From: Bacteroidota bacterium
GTDB lineage: Bacteria; Bacteroidota; Bacteroidia; B-17B0; Aurantibacillaceae
Assembly (NCBI GenBank): GCA_947450025.1
Contig: CANFTW010000003.1
Coordinates: forward strand, 1 to 64,000
Direction of reading: 5' to 3'
Length of the DNA stretch: 64,000 bases
In this document: positions 1-9,443 of the stretch, piece after piece
Position numbering within the stretch: position 1 is the first letter of the stretch
How the letters are laid out: every line of letters starts with the position of its first letter
The notes under the pieces: generated by a model
Told to the model about the DNA's origin: nothing
Databases searched by the model: none
The model's input: the letters and a program-made list of their open reading frames with translations, nothing else
Made by a program: the position numbers and the translations under genes

Positions 1-170
1 TTATTTTGAAAATTAAAAATATACTCTCCTGTTGTTTCATCAGTAAAATAATCATCGACGGAAAAAACAGGATAAGTATTGTTTTCGGAAAGAACTTTAG
101 CTAAAGTAGTTTTACCACTTCCTGGAAGTCCGCGTAAGAGTATTAAAGAGTGAGTTGGTAACATAAACAT
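1..170 (-). CDS. P-loop ATPase/kinase, AAA_33-like (3' end cut by window)
   Basis: Partial gene missing from the ORF track because it runs off the left edge. Reading leftward from the ATG at 170 gives MFMLPTHSLILLRGLPGSGK, continuing into TTLAK. GLPGSGKTT is a textbook Walker A motif directly after a hydrophobic beta strand. It is followed about 20 residues later by VFSVDDYFTDE, the acidic strand seen in small kinase-like P-loop proteins (AAA_33, N4BP2-type). An in-frame second ATG at 164 is an alternative start. About 56 codons are visible. The substrate cannot be judged; a cytosolic nucleotide or RNA kinase role is typical of the family. Confidence 0.75.
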   Translation of the reverse strand, partial: MFMLPTHSLILLRGLPGSGKTTLAKVLSENNTYPVFSVDDYFTDETTGEYIFNFQN

Positions 171-230
171 TTTCTAATTTTCAATATAAAGCTAAATAAT
201 TTACTACATAAATATATATTATTTCCCTAC

Positions 231-2648
231 CTATAATTTATATCTTAAGCTTACAATAAAATTTCTACCAGGTGCGTTTATTCCACTAGCAAAAACACGA
301 TAACGATTATCAGTCATGTTTTCATAAGCTGCGTTTAACCGTAAGTTTTTTGTAATGTTAATGCCAATTCTAACATTTAAAGTAAACCAACTTGGCATAT
401 ACCCGTTAATTTTATCTGCTGAATAAGAGGCGTTATCTTCTCCACTTGGACTATAATCTGCTGAAGATTTTTTACCATTATATCTCACAAAAAATTCACC
501 ATCAATATTTTTGTTTTTATAAATAACACTTGTTTGCCCAAATATAGGGGCGATATGGTCTAAAGGAACAACTGTATCAGTCTTAGAGTCGATATATCTA
601 CCATATGTATAATTTAAAACACTTTTAAAAGACACATTGGAATTAAAATCAAATTGCACACCGCCATTTAATCCATATACATAAGCTCTATCTACATTTT
701 GAGTTGCTTGAACCTTACTCATACTTCCATTATACATAGCAGAATCATTCCCATTTAATTTAAAATCTTTAACCACAAGTGCATTTGTTAAATTGGTATA
801 ATATCCGGTAAGATCAAATTTATAACGACCCTGTATCACCTTACTTAAATTACATTCAAAATTATAAGTATACTCTGGTTTTAGAGTTGGATTTGGAACA
901 ATGACTGTATTGCCAGAGCTTTCGAAAACTTTACTCATATCATCCACATTTGGTGAACGAAATCCAGTACTTGTATATAAACTTAATTTATAATCATTAT
1001 CTGACTTCCATGTAAATCCTAAATTACCTGTAAGAGATTGATTATTTTGTTTTGCTGTGGTAAATGGAAATTTAAAAAAAGTAGTGTCTTTAAAATGACA
1101 CGTTAAACTTGTATTAGTAAAACGCAATCCATCTGTAATCACAAAATTTTTATTGACTTCCCATGAATGTGATACATAAATAGCCATCGTATTCATTTTG
1201 CTTCCCCCATCCGCATAGCGAGTATCAGCTGGCGATTCAGCCTCTGTAAGTATATTAATGAATTTAGCTGATGATTTCACATCATTGCTAGTAATTTCCA
1301 AGCCATAACGTAACTCATGCTTTTCCTTTATTTGTTTATAGGCATCAATATTTACGGATAAGACAGAAACATCTTCGTTTTGGTATTTTCGATTATTGCT
1401 TTGGAATCTCCGGGTTATACGATCTTGATCAACTTTTTGATAAGCAAAGATTACTTTTATATTATCTGTTATAACTGTCTTAGCATCATAATTCAAAGTA
1501 TATGCAGTTAATAAACGATTTTGTGGGCCATATCCATTTTCGGCAAATTTTAAATTACTTCCGGAATAATCTCCTGCTAATCGATCGTATCTTGGAACAA
1601 AAGAAGAGGTGCTATACTGTAAATTTATATTATGAGAAAGATGCTCGCCAGTTTTTATATGAAAGCGTTGCATAAGATCGATTTGCTTATATCCACTTCC
1701 TAGTTGCAAATTATTATTAGTATTTTTTACCATACTATCGCGATTATCAAAACGCTTTACATAATAATTTCTATCCCATGTGTTTGTATAACCATTTAAT
1801 TTAGTTGAACCACTCATTACATCTCCAAAATCTGAATAAGTAATATTTGTTAAAGACGCCACTTTCTTCCATCCTAAATTAAAGTCTAAATGCCCTGTCT
1901 TTTCTTGCGCTGCTGAAGCGTATCGTAACATAGCATTAGCTTTTACTAATAGCTTATCATCTGAACTTAACTGAGCATTTTTAGTATAAAAATGCATCAC
2001 TCCTCCAAGTGCATCACTTCCATAAATACTCGAGGAAGATCCAAATAGCACTTCTGTTCGTTCAAGCATATTAGGATCTAATGTCATAATATCTTGCAAG
2101 TGTCCGCCTCGGTAAATAGCATTATTCATCCGAACACCATCTACCACCAATAAAACTTTATTTGCTTCAAACCCTCTCATGCTTGGACTTCCTCCTCCTG
2201 CTTGACTTTTTTGAACAAATACTTGTCCTGTATTTTGCATCATGTCTCCACTAGTGGCAGGATTGGTGAATTCTATATCTTTTTGTTTTATAACCTCTAA
2301 TGTATAGGGTATGTCCATTTTTGACTCCGCTTTTCGATTAGCAGATAAAATAATTTCATCTAAATTCACAGACTTAGCAACTAAATCTAATGAGATTATT
2401 GAATTGTCTGTCAAAACTATTTTTTTAGTTGAATATCCAAATTGAAACACTAATACTGAATCTCCTTTTAATAAATTAGATACGTTAGCCGTTCCTTTGA
2501 TGTCTGTTTTGACTTGTGCGAAATTTTTATCTTGAATGATAACGTTTTGTAATGGTTCTCGTGTTGATTGATCGCGAACAGAAATTGTTTGAGCATAGAC
2601 TGTAAATGAAAGCCCGCTCAAAAACATAAGTAAATAATGTTTTTGCAT
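231..2648 (-). CDS. TonB-dependent outer-membrane receptor, heme/hemoglobin-type
   Basis: About 805 residues from the ATG at 2648. The longer track ORF adds 17 residues in front of a complete signal peptide (MQKHYLLMFLSGLSFTVYAQ), so the internal start is preferred. A carboxypeptidase-D-like domain (about residues 20-100) precedes the plug, which carries SPSMRGFEANKVLLVVDGVR and ERTEVLFGSSSSIYGSDALG. A 22-strand-type barrel follows, ending in VSLRYKL. The plug resembles Bacteroidota heme/hemoglobin receptors (MRGFEAN, RMNNAIYRGGHLQ), so iron-porphyrin uptake is the likeliest substrate, but this is inference. The next gene upstream (2725-3279) is on the same strand 76 bp away and may share its transcript. 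Energy would come from TonB-ExbBD, not encoded here. Confidence 0.9.
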   Translation of the reverse strand: MQKHYLLMFLSGLSFTVYAQTISVRDQSTREPLQNVIIQDKNFAQVKTDIKGTANVSNLLKGDSVLVFQFGYSTKKIVLTDNSIISLDLVAKSVNLDEIILSANRKAESKMDIPYTLEVIKQKDIEFTNPATSGDMMQNTGQVFVQKSQAGGGSPSMRGFEANKVLLVVDGVRMNNAIYRGGHLQDIMTLDPNMLERTEVLFGSSSSIYGSDALGGVMHFYTKNAQLSSDDKLLVKANAMLRYASAAQEKTGHLDFNLGWKKVASLTNITYSDFGDVMSGSTKLNGYTNTWDRNYYVKRFDNRDSMVKNTNNNLQLGSGYKQIDLMQRFHIKTGEHLSHNINLQYSTSSFVPRYDRLAGDYSGSNLKFAENGYGPQNRLLTAYTLNYDAKTVITDNIKVIFAYQKVDQDRITRRFQSNNRKYQNEDVSVLSVNIDAYKQIKEKHELRYGLEITSNDVKSSAKFINILTEAESPADTRYADGGSKMNTMAIYVSHSWEVNKNFVITDGLRFTNTSLTCHFKDTTFFKFPFTTAKQNNQSLTGNLGFTWKSDNDYKLSLYTSTGFRSPNVDDMSKVFESSGNTVIVPNPTLKPEYTYNFECNLSKVIQGRYKFDLTGYYTNLTNALVVKDFKLNGNDSAMYNGSMSKVQATQNVDRAYVYGLNGGVQFDFNSNVSFKSVLNYTYGRYIDSKTDTVVPLDHIAPIFGQTSVIYKNKNIDGEFFVRYNGKKSSADYSPSGEDNASYSADKINGYMPSWFTLNVRIGINITKNLRLNAAYENMTDNRYRVFASGINAPGRNFIVSLRYKL

Positions 2649-2724
2649 AATTTTTAAATAATTAGTAATGAAAAAAACATGAACTAGAAAATAGCTCACT
2701 TTAAAAAATAACCTTCCTGTTTAC

Positions 2725-3279
2725 TTAAGCTAAACAGTTGCAAAAAACATCAGGGGGTGGAGAATGTTTTGTAAAATATCCTTTATTAGTCTTCAGAATA
2801 AGCGAGAAAGAAACTAAACTTAAAGATAATTCCTGTGGTTTTAAATTAACTTTATACGAATCAACAATATACTTTAAAGCCATTAAACTTTTTAAAATTT
2901 GAAAAGGTACTTTAGTTGAATGTGAAGAATCGGCATCAAATAAAACAGCAAATTGTTGTTTTAATAACATTTCCTGAGAATCAGATACTAAACTTAAAGA
3001 AATTGACAGACCATTGTTATGAATAGAAATAACATCATATAACTCGCCTTTATACAACACTTCTTGATTACGATCTTCCCAAACTATACGTGTTGAATTT
3101 GTATACAATTCACTAGGATTGATTTGTATAACAGAAGTTGTTTTAGGAATTTGATTATTTTTTAAAAAAGCCTTAAACTCTTTTTTGTAAGATTTTAAAT
3201 AAAAAGTATAAACAAAAAAACTTCCTGCTGAAAACACAGAAATCAATAAGAAACAAAATATAACAATTGCTTTTTTCAA
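2725..3279 (-). CDS. small membrane-anchored protein of unknown function
   Basis: 184 residues. One N-terminal hydrophobic segment (about residues 5-27, IVIFCFLLISVFSAGSFFVY) is followed by basic residues and a soluble, mostly beta region, so the bulk probably faces the periplasm. The C-terminus ends in HSPPPDVFCNCLA with two cysteines. I do not recognise a named family. Small exported proteins with a late proline triplet are frequent next to TonB receptors in this phylum, which suits its position just upstream of the receptor gene. That link is inference only. Confidence 0.7.
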   Translation of the reverse strand: MKKAIVIFCFLLISVFSAGSFFVYTFYLKSYKKEFKAFLKNNQIPKTTSVIQINPSELYTNSTRIVWEDRNQEVLYKGELYDVISIHNNGLSISLSLVSDSQEMLLKQQFAVLFDADSSHSTKVPFQILKSLMALKYIVDSYKVNLKPQELSLSLVSFSLILKTNKGYFTKHSPPPDVFCNCLA

Positions 3280-3362
3280 AAAATTACTTAATAGAAAATA
3301 GTTGCGCTAAATATAAAGCAAAAAAATGAAAGGAAATTTATTTTATTTAATATGGTATGTAT

Positions 3363-3392
3363 AAAAAAAGCCCTTGAAAATCAAGGGCTTTT
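3363..3392 (-). terminator. intrinsic terminator of tRNA-Val
   Basis: On the minus strand the sequence reads AAAAGCCCTTGATTTTCAAGGGC followed by TTTTTTTAT. The stem is eight GC-rich pairs (GCCCTTGA/TCAAGGGC) plus flanking A:T pairs, with a 3-nt loop and a U run. It begins 5 nt after the tRNA 3' end, so it ends that transcript. Confidence 0.85.
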
Positions 3393-3397
3393 GGTTG

Positions 3398-3472
3398 TGG
3401 GAGATACAGGGTTCGAACCTGTGACCCCCTGCTTGTAAGGCAGGTGCTCTGAACCAGCTGAGCTAATCTCCC
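3398..3472 (-). tRNA. tRNA-Val (anticodon TAC)
   Basis: The minus strand folds as a cloverleaf of 75 nt. Acceptor GGGAGAT pairs with ATCTCCC, and the discriminator is A. The D arm is GCTC..GAGC. The anticodon stem-loop CCTGC-CTTACAA-GCAGG places TAC in the anticodon. The T arm contains GGTTCGAACC. CCA is not encoded (ACAA follows), as is usual in Bacteroidota. Promoter and terminator sit on either side, so this is a single-gene unit. Confidence 0.96.
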
Positions 3473-3483
3473 GAATCGGGTTG

Positions 3484-3514
3484 CAAATATAAAGGCTTTT
3501 TTTAAACTAGCAAA
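3484..3514 (-). promoter_or_regulatory. Bacteroidota promoter of tRNA-Val
   Basis: On the minus strand TTTG (3511-3514) is followed after exactly 19 nt by TATATTTG (3484-3491). This is a full match to the phylum's TTTG/TAnnTTTG primary sigma promoter. The tRNA 5' end lies 11 nt downstream of the -7 element, leaving only a very short leader. Confidence 0.85.
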
Positions 3515-3539
3515 AAAAAATCGATTTTTTTTAAAAAAT

Positions 3540-5810
3540 TTACTGTTTTATTAATTTACCGACCCTTAAAGTAGTGTTTTTGCTTTGTAATTTATAGAAA
3601 TAAACTCCTGATAATAACTCCTCAACGCTAATCACAGAGTGTTTTTCGAATAATTCTCTTTTAAGGACTATTTCTCCTAATGAATTTGTGATTTCTAACG
3701 AAAATGTCAATTTATCTTCATTTACATCAATGTTTAATTGACTTTTAATTGGGTTTGGATAAACCGATAATTGCCCATCAATTAGTTCTTCAATCCCAAT
3801 TGCACATGGTAAAACTAAAATTGAAACATTTGTTGTTGGAAAACAAATTCCATCATTTGAACCAGTAAGGACATAGTTAGTGCTTGTTGTTGGCGACACC
3901 ACAACTGAAGTTGAAGATGAACCAATAGGACTCCAAGTGTAATTTGCAGCTCCTTGTGCCGTTAATGTTGCTGTTTGTCCAACGCATAAAGTATCTGAAG
4001 TAGTAACCGCACTAATGCTTGGATTTAAACAAACCATTCTAATGGATAAACTATCAATACCTAAATCACTGACGCCATTATCTGCATTTCCTTTAAATTT
4101 AACAACACAAGAAGGCGTATTAACGGCGTCATAATAAATCGTTTTTTTAGCCCAAGTAGATTGCACAGGATAATATCCTTTTATACTAAATGAAATACCA
4201 GCGTCTGTAGATAATAAAACATTCAAGAAATCAGATCCATTAGAGTTTATATAATAGAAAGAAATAGCGTATTTAGCATTTTGACTAAAATTTACTAAAA
4301 CATCTAAATCGCCTTTAGCATTTGCTAAAGCTTGAGTAGAATGAAAATTAGCACATCCAGCACCACTATATGGAGTCACATTAGCAGCCAACGGAGATGT
4401 CCAATTTGCAGAAATCCCATCATTTTGTTGTCTCCATGCATTGTCTCCAGTTAATGGACTACTTCTCCAATACATATTATTAGGAACATTTCTAGTAGCG
4501 CAACCATTTTGCCAAATATTATCAAACGTTTCATAATAAGGTAAATTGGCATAAGTAACAGGAACTGCAGATGCAATATAAACCGATGTTGAAGCTACAG
4601 AATTACTTCCGCAAGCAAGAACGCATCGATAATAAGTTGATGAATTTACAACCTGAGATGTATTAGCTCCTAAAGCCCCCGAAATATTTGTCCAGTTAAC
4701 ATTATTAACAGAGGATTGCCATTGAAAATTAGTTCCTGACCATGATGAATTTCCAACTAAACTAAATGAAATTGTATTCCCCGCGCAGGAAGTGGTAGAG
4801 CTTGCAATTGCAGTTCCACCAATGGGAATGCCGCCTAACGTTACTAATTTGGATACAGAATTTGCAGAAAATGTTCCGCAAGAAACAACACACCGGTAAT
4901 AGGTATTAGAACTAACTAACTGAGTCATGGAAGAATTAGTAAAAGTTGGCAAACTTGCCCAACTAGTATTATTTAAAGAGGATTGCCACTGATAAGATAA
5001 TCCCGTAGCTAATGTGACACCAACTAAACCAAAGGAAACATATTGAGATCCACAAATGGTTCCAGAACTTACTGCAGTAGTTCCTGCATTAGGAGTTCCT
5101 GAGCATGGAGTATTTACGCAACTATAACTAGTTGTTCGACAGGTATTGTCTGTAGCGCATGAAGAATTTGCTGAAACATGTAATCTATAGTTTCCTGCGG
5201 TGGTTATATTTGTTAGTAAAGGTGTTGTTCCAAAAAACAATATATTATTTGAGGCATCCGTTAAGGTTAAATAATCTGTTGAAATTGATGACGAGAAAGT
5301 AAAAAATCCGGATGTTCCAATGTTTAATTGACTATACTCTCCTCCCCAATTACATGTAGTAATCGTTCCTGCACTGCAGGTTGTAATTGTGGCAGAACCG
5401 AATGCAGACGTGCTTATACAGCCGCCTGAAGTTGAAGAACCGCAAGAATAAGAGGTTGTTCTACAAACATTATCACTTCCACAAGAGGAATTTGTATTTA
5501 CATGTAATCTATAAATTCCATTAGATGGGACAATCGCTACTAACGGAACGCTTCCTGCTGCTATTACAACATTTGAAGCGTCTGTTAAGGTTAAATAATC
5601 AGTGCTGATAGATGAATTAAATGTATAAGTGCCAATTGTATTAAAAGTTAAAGTGCTGTATTCAGTTGCCCAATTGCATGTAGTAATTGTTCCATTAGAA
5701 CATGAACTAATTGTTGCTGTGCCGTATGCCGTTGAATTAATACACTGACCCCACCCGTTACTAAAAAACAACATGGACATAAGCAATAAAAATAAAGGTT
5801 TCTTAATCAT
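3540..5810 (-). CDS. T9SS-secreted multidomain adhesin-like protein
   Basis: 756 residues. Signal peptide MIKKPLFLLLMSMLFFSNGWGQ. Two adjacent cysteine-rich repeats (about 23-124 and 131-231) share TITTCNW and ISTDYLTLTDASN. Two Ig-like/PKD-like modules follow (about 240-325 and 330-415, both with YQWQSS or FQWQSS). A jelly-roll/MAM-like region starts at LPYYETFDNIW (about 420-595), then a last Ig-like module. The T9SS type A sorting domain starts at LSVYPNPIKSQL. This should be exported by T9SS and attached to the surface or released. It is the last gene of a five-gene leftward operon. No catalytic motif was seen, so a structural or adhesive role is inferred. Confidence 0.85.
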   Translation of the reverse strand: MIKKPLFLLLMSMLFFSNGWGQCINSTAYGTATISSCSNGTITTCNWATEYSTLTFNTIGTYTFNSSISTDYLTLTDASNVVIAAGSVPLVAIVPSNGIYRLHVNTNSSCGSDNVCRTTSYSCGSSTSGGCISTSAFGSATITTCSAGTITTCNWGGEYSQLNIGTSGFFTFSSSISTDYLTLTDASNNILFFGTTPLLTNITTAGNYRLHVSANSSCATDNTCRTTSYSCVNTPCSGTPNAGTTAVSSGTICGSQYVSFGLVGVTLATGLSYQWQSSLNNTSWASLPTFTNSSMTQLVSSNTYYRCVVSCGTFSANSVSKLVTLGGIPIGGTAIASSTTSCAGNTISFSLVGNSSWSGTNFQWQSSVNNVNWTNISGALGANTSQVVNSSTYYRCVLACGSNSVASTSVYIASAVPVTYANLPYYETFDNIWQNGCATRNVPNNMYWRSSPLTGDNAWRQQNDGISANWTSPLAANVTPYSGAGCANFHSTQALANAKGDLDVLVNFSQNAKYAISFYYINSNGSDFLNVLLSTDAGISFSIKGYYPVQSTWAKKTIYYDAVNTPSCVVKFKGNADNGVSDLGIDSLSIRMVCLNPSISAVTTSDTLCVGQTATLTAQGAANYTWSPIGSSSTSVVVSPTTSTNYVLTGSNDGICFPTTNVSILVLPCAIGIEELIDGQLSVYPNPIKSQLNIDVNEDKLTFSLEITNSLGEIVLKRELFEKHSVISVEELLSGVYFYKLQSKNTTLRVGKLIKQ
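5114..5744 (-). repeat. tandem intragenic repeat of about 100 codons (two copies)
   Basis: Residues 23-124 and 131-231 of the adhesin-like protein align along their whole length, with shared cysteines (CNW, SSC, CRTTSYSC). Stretches of near-identical DNA occur too, such as tctgttaaggttaaataatc in both copies. The copies are separated by a short SSTSGG linker. The similarity suggests a fairly recent internal duplication. Confidence 0.8.
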
Positions 5811-5820
5811 GTTATCTAGA

Positions 5821-7014
5821 TTAATTAATTTTTGTAAATCGGTTTATTGAAGTTTGTTGCTTTTCATCAAAAACGTAAATAAAATAGGCTCCAGAGGGTA
5901 AATGAGAAACATTGACATTAGATAATGAATGATTTAAATCTGATTCAAAAACTACTTCTCCTTTGATATCGAAAATTTTCATTTTCGCGTTTTTCATTTT
6001 TTCTGAAAGTTCGATAGTTACAATAGTTGAAGCGGGATTAGGATATACATTTGAAATAATATTATTATTCATAATTTCATTTATACCAACATCTAAATTT
6101 GGAGTATACTTCCAAACATCATATTTAAATAAATTATCATAACCTAAAGCAACATAAGCTTCGCCATTTAAGACATACGCTATCGATCCCTCTCTAGCAG
6201 TTCCACCAAAGTTTGCCATTTGAGTCCAGGAGTCTATGTATGGATTATATTGCCAGACGTCTTTAGTATATGATAGTGTATTATCATATCCCAATCCTAT
6301 AAACCCTGTATTTCCAATCACAAAATTAACAGCATCATAACGAGGAGTTCCTAAGAAGCTTGCTTTAGTAATCCAAGTATTGGTAATGGGATCATACGCT
6401 TTTGTGTCGTTTTTAAATCCTCCATCAAAACCACAGGTAATAAAACACATGCCAATAGAAGCAAATGCTGAAGCTTGTCTTCTAGGTGTTCCAGTATAGT
6501 TTGCTTTAGCTGCCCAAGCATTATTGCTTGGATCATATTCCCACCAATCATTTAACAAACCTGTTGAAGATTGACCTAAACCTACATATCCTTTGCCATT
6601 GATTGCAAGGCCATTTGCACCATTCCGAGCGGGGCCAGGAATATTGGCAACTTGTGTCCATGCTAAGGTTGTTGTATCAAACTCCCAGAAATCTTGACTA
6701 TATTGTAATAATCCTTGTCCCGTTCCATAATATGCTTTGCCATTAATTGAAAAAGACACGGCTTTATTACGGGGCATAGCTGGAAAATCCGTAATTTTTT
6801 CCCAAGTATCAAATGGTTGAATATATCGATGCAAACTTACCTTGTAAGAATTACCATCATAGCCACCACATAAATAGGCGGTATTTCCAACAACAAATGC
6901 TGACGCTGCAGAAACTCCAGAACCAGTATAATCTGCTATTTTTGACCAAGAATTTGGTTGAGCAAAAAACAATAATGTTTGAGTGGCAAATATTATTAAT
7001 AAAATACGTTTCAT
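5821..7014 (-). CDS. Kelch-repeat T9SS-secreted protein (copy 1)
   Basis: 397 residues with signal peptide MKRILLIIFATQTLLFFAQ. Successive Kelch-type blades of about 48 residues carry GYDG or GLG turns and a W..Y.P..N.W strand (for example WEYDPSNNAWAAKANYTG), giving roughly a six-bladed beta-propeller. The C-terminal T9SS sorting domain begins VYPNPASTIVTIEL and ends in the SGAYFIYVFD strand region. The gene lies 10 bp upstream of the adhesin gene and 17 bp downstream of the next Kelch copy, in one operon. The propeller probably binds a surface partner or glycan. No galactose-oxidase copper residues were recognised, so no enzymatic role is claimed. Confidence 0.88.
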   Translation of the reverse strand: MKRILLIIFATQTLLFFAQPNSWSKIADYTGSGVSAASAFVVGNTAYLCGGYDGNSYKVSLHRYIQPFDTWEKITDFPAMPRNKAVSFSINGKAYYGTGQGLLQYSQDFWEFDTTTLAWTQVANIPGPARNGANGLAINGKGYVGLGQSSTGLLNDWWEYDPSNNAWAAKANYTGTPRRQASAFASIGMCFITCGFDGGFKNDTKAYDPITNTWITKASFLGTPRYDAVNFVIGNTGFIGLGYDNTLSYTKDVWQYNPYIDSWTQMANFGGTAREGSIAYVLNGEAYVALGYDNLFKYDVWKYTPNLDVGINEIMNNNIISNVYPNPASTIVTIELSEKMKNAKMKIFDIKGEVVFESDLNHSLSNVNVSHLPSGAYFIYVFDEKQQTSINRFTKIN

Positions 7015-7031
7015 GAATTTCTAACTGTGTT

Positions 7032-8249
7032 TTAAAGAAGTATGATTTTTTTTGTAGCCACTAATTGCTGCTTATCAAAAAGTTTAATAAAATATGTGCC
7101 ATTTGGCAGGTTTGTTCGGTCAATCGTTTTATCAATGGTTGTTATTTCTTGTGTTTTAATGAATCGACCATCTATACTAAATAACTGAAGCGTTAGTAAT
7201 GAAAATGGTTTTAAATATTGAATCGAAAATTCGTTACTTGTAACAGGGTTTGGATAAACAACTACTTGATTACTGTTTTTGAATTCTTGAAATCCTACAT
7301 CGGCATCTAATTTATAAAAATCTTGTTTTGAACCCCCACCTGATTTACCAGTTCCCATATACCCTACATTTCCTATCACAAAATAAGCAGCGCCTCGCCG
7401 AGGAGCACCACTAAACGAAGTTGTATAATTCCAACTATCATTAGCTATATTATACCACCATGTATCATCATTATATGAGCCATCACTTCCCATTCCGGCA
7501 CAAGGAGTATTGTTTAAAGTAAAGGCAAATGCGCCAGTGCGGCCAGAAACAGGAAAATTAGCTTTTTGAATCCATATGTTTGTTGTTGGATCATATTCCC
7601 ACCAATCATTTTGAAAAAAACTATCATCTTTTCCTGTTCCGAAATAAATTTTAGTGTTTGCAGAAGTTGCTACACCACCATCTCTTCCGCCGCTGCTTGT
7701 GGCTAAGCCAGGAAAAGTTGTTTTTATAATCCAATTATTAGAAATTGGATTATACTCATACACTGAACTCGATGCACTAAAGCCTCCGTTTACACCGCAG
7801 ATCACATAACCCTTATTGTTACAATTTGTAAATGCAGCTCTAAAAACAGAAGTAGGGCAATTTGCCTTCATCGTCCACAAATTAAGAACAGGGTCATACA
7901 TCCAAAAATCTGACAAAATAGTTCCTCCATCCGATGTGGCATCATCCGTTCCTCCTCCTAAATAACCTTTGCCATTCAATTCAAATCCATAAGCCCCTCT
8001 TCTATATGAAGCAGGAAGATTTGCTTTTTGTGTCCAATAATCAAAAACCGCATTATATTCCCATAAATCATTATAACAATTATCATTAGTATCAACCCCA
8101 CAACTAATATATCCTTTACCATTTATACTAAAACCTGTTGCTTCAAAACGTTTACCATTGTCCAAGGCATGCACTTTAGTCCATTTATAAGAACCAAATC
8201 CGTAAACCGTTATCAATAAAAAAAATAATGTATATATGTGTTTTATCAT
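7032..8249 (-). CDS. Kelch-repeat T9SS-secreted protein (copy 2)
   Basis: 405 residues. Signal peptide MIKHIYTLFFLLITVYGFG. Propeller blades show LWEYNAVFDYWTQKANLPAS, FWMYDPVLNLWTMKANCP and WWEYDPTTNIWIQKANFP, with GYxGxG turns. The T9SS sorting domain starts at VVYPNPVTSNEFSIQYL. It is homologous along its whole length to the genes on either side, so the three arose by tandem duplication and then diverged. It lies 5 bp downstream of copy 3, consistent with a single transcript. Surface location is expected from the sorting domain; the ligand is unknown. Confidence 0.88.
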   Translation of the reverse strand: MIKHIYTLFFLLITVYGFGSYKWTKVHALDNGKRFEATGFSINGKGYISCGVDTNDNCYNDLWEYNAVFDYWTQKANLPASYRRGAYGFELNGKGYLGGGTDDATSDGGTILSDFWMYDPVLNLWTMKANCPTSVFRAAFTNCNNKGYVICGVNGGFSASSSVYEYNPISNNWIIKTTFPGLATSSGGRDGGVATSANTKIYFGTGKDDSFFQNDWWEYDPTTNIWIQKANFPVSGRTGAFAFTLNNTPCAGMGSDGSYNDDTWWYNIANDSWNYTTSFSGAPRRGAAYFVIGNVGYMGTGKSGGGSKQDFYKLDADVGFQEFKNSNQVVVYPNPVTSNEFSIQYLKPFSLLTLQLFSIDGRFIKTQEITTIDKTIDRTNLPNGTYFIKLFDKQQLVATKKIILL

Positions 8250-8254
8250 GACTT

Positions 8255-9433
8255 TTAATATTTAATAATTTTTTTGGAAATTAAAACTTCATGATTTTCG
8301 CCTAAAACAAGAGCGAAGTATATGCCTTGATCAATTTTACTGAGGTCGACCTTTGTTGTTAAACTAGGTATTTTGTATGACATCACTTCTTTGCCATCTA
8401 ATTGAAATAACTTAAAAATAGATTCGCTAAACTGTGATTCGTTATTAAACTGGATATTTAAAATAGTAGTTATTGGATTTGGGAATAAATTGATATTAGT
8501 ATTTTTTTGAAATTCTTCTGTACCAACCGATAGTTTCCATTCATATCCCCATACATCTACAAGATTTGTTCCATTAGACCCTGTTCCAAAATACGCATTA
8601 TCTCCAATGGTAAATGATGGAACATAGTCCCTGCGCACTCCTGGAAATGATTTTGGAATCGTGTCCCAACTATCTGCTATTGGGTCATATTGATAGAAAT
8701 CTTTAAGCATCGAACTACTTGTCCATGAGTAGCCTAGGCCGATGTATCCTTGGCCTCGAACAGCAAAACTACATGCTGCATACCTTGCATCACCAATAAA
8801 TGGTGCTTTTACAGCAGTAATGCCAGTTGAAGGATCAAACATATACAAGGTATTAGATCCTTGTGGTAATACATATACTTGATTGTTAATCACAAATGAT
8901 GAACTATAATCTTGAAAAGGAATAGTACAAGGAACTGGCGACCAAGTGTCAGTAATCACATTATAGGAATATAAAGAAGTTGCTAAAGCCATATATCCAA
9001 CTCCGTTAATCGAAAAACCTAGCCCTCCACCATTTGCAACTGGTAATGTTGCTTTTGGTGTCCATGTATTATTTATAGGATCGAATTCATAAAATTCATC
9101 TCTATCACCAAAATTTTGCTCGTTACCGCCACCCAAATATCCTTTGTTTCCAATAACAAAGCCTGCACAGGCAAAACGCTGTTGAGGATAATCTGCTTTT
9201 TGCGTCCAAGTATTCGATGATGGATCATATTCCCACCAATCACTATATGCTTGAGAAATAGAACCTGAATTTACATGTCCCGTCCCCATATATCCTTTAT
9301 TACCAATAGCAAAGGCTGCGCAACGATGTCGTCCAAAATTAGGATAAGGTGTTTTGGAATTCCATACATACTTATCGCAAAATCCATTCATGGAAATCAG
9401 CAAACATATGATAAAGGCAAATTGTGTTTTCAT
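8255..9433 (-). CDS. Kelch-repeat T9SS-secreted protein (copy 3)
   Basis: 392 residues. Signal peptide MKTQFAFIICLLISMNGFC. Kelch blades include WWEYDPSSNTWTQKADYP and FYEFDPINNTWTPKATLP. The T9SS domain starts at NLFPNPITTILNIQF. It is the first Kelch gene after the DUF4907 lipoprotein gene (10 bp gap). A middle blade (SLYSYNVITDTWSPVPC) is less regular than the rest. The function is likely the same class as copies 1 and 2, a secreted beta-propeller on or outside the cell surface. Confidence 0.88.
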   Translation of the reverse strand: MKTQFAFIICLLISMNGFCDKYVWNSKTPYPNFGRHRCAAFAIGNKGYMGTGHVNSGSISQAYSDWWEYDPSSNTWTQKADYPQQRFACAGFVIGNKGYLGGGNEQNFGDRDEFYEFDPINNTWTPKATLPVANGGGLGFSINGVGYMALATSLYSYNVITDTWSPVPCTIPFQDYSSSFVINNQVYVLPQGSNTLYMFDPSTGITAVKAPFIGDARYAACSFAVRGQGYIGLGYSWTSSSMLKDFYQYDPIADSWDTIPKSFPGVRRDYVPSFTIGDNAYFGTGSNGTNLVDVWGYEWKLSVGTEEFQKNTNINLFPNPITTILNIQFNNESQFSESIFKLFQLDGKEVMSYKIPSLTTKVDLSKIDQGIYFALVLGENHEVLISKKIIKY

Positions 9434-9443
9434 TAGTTTTTTA

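Noticed and set aside
6351-7016. ORFs at 6351-6551 (minus) and 6813-7016 (plus) within Kelch copy 1
   Set aside because: Out-of-frame shadows of repeats; no domain or start signal.
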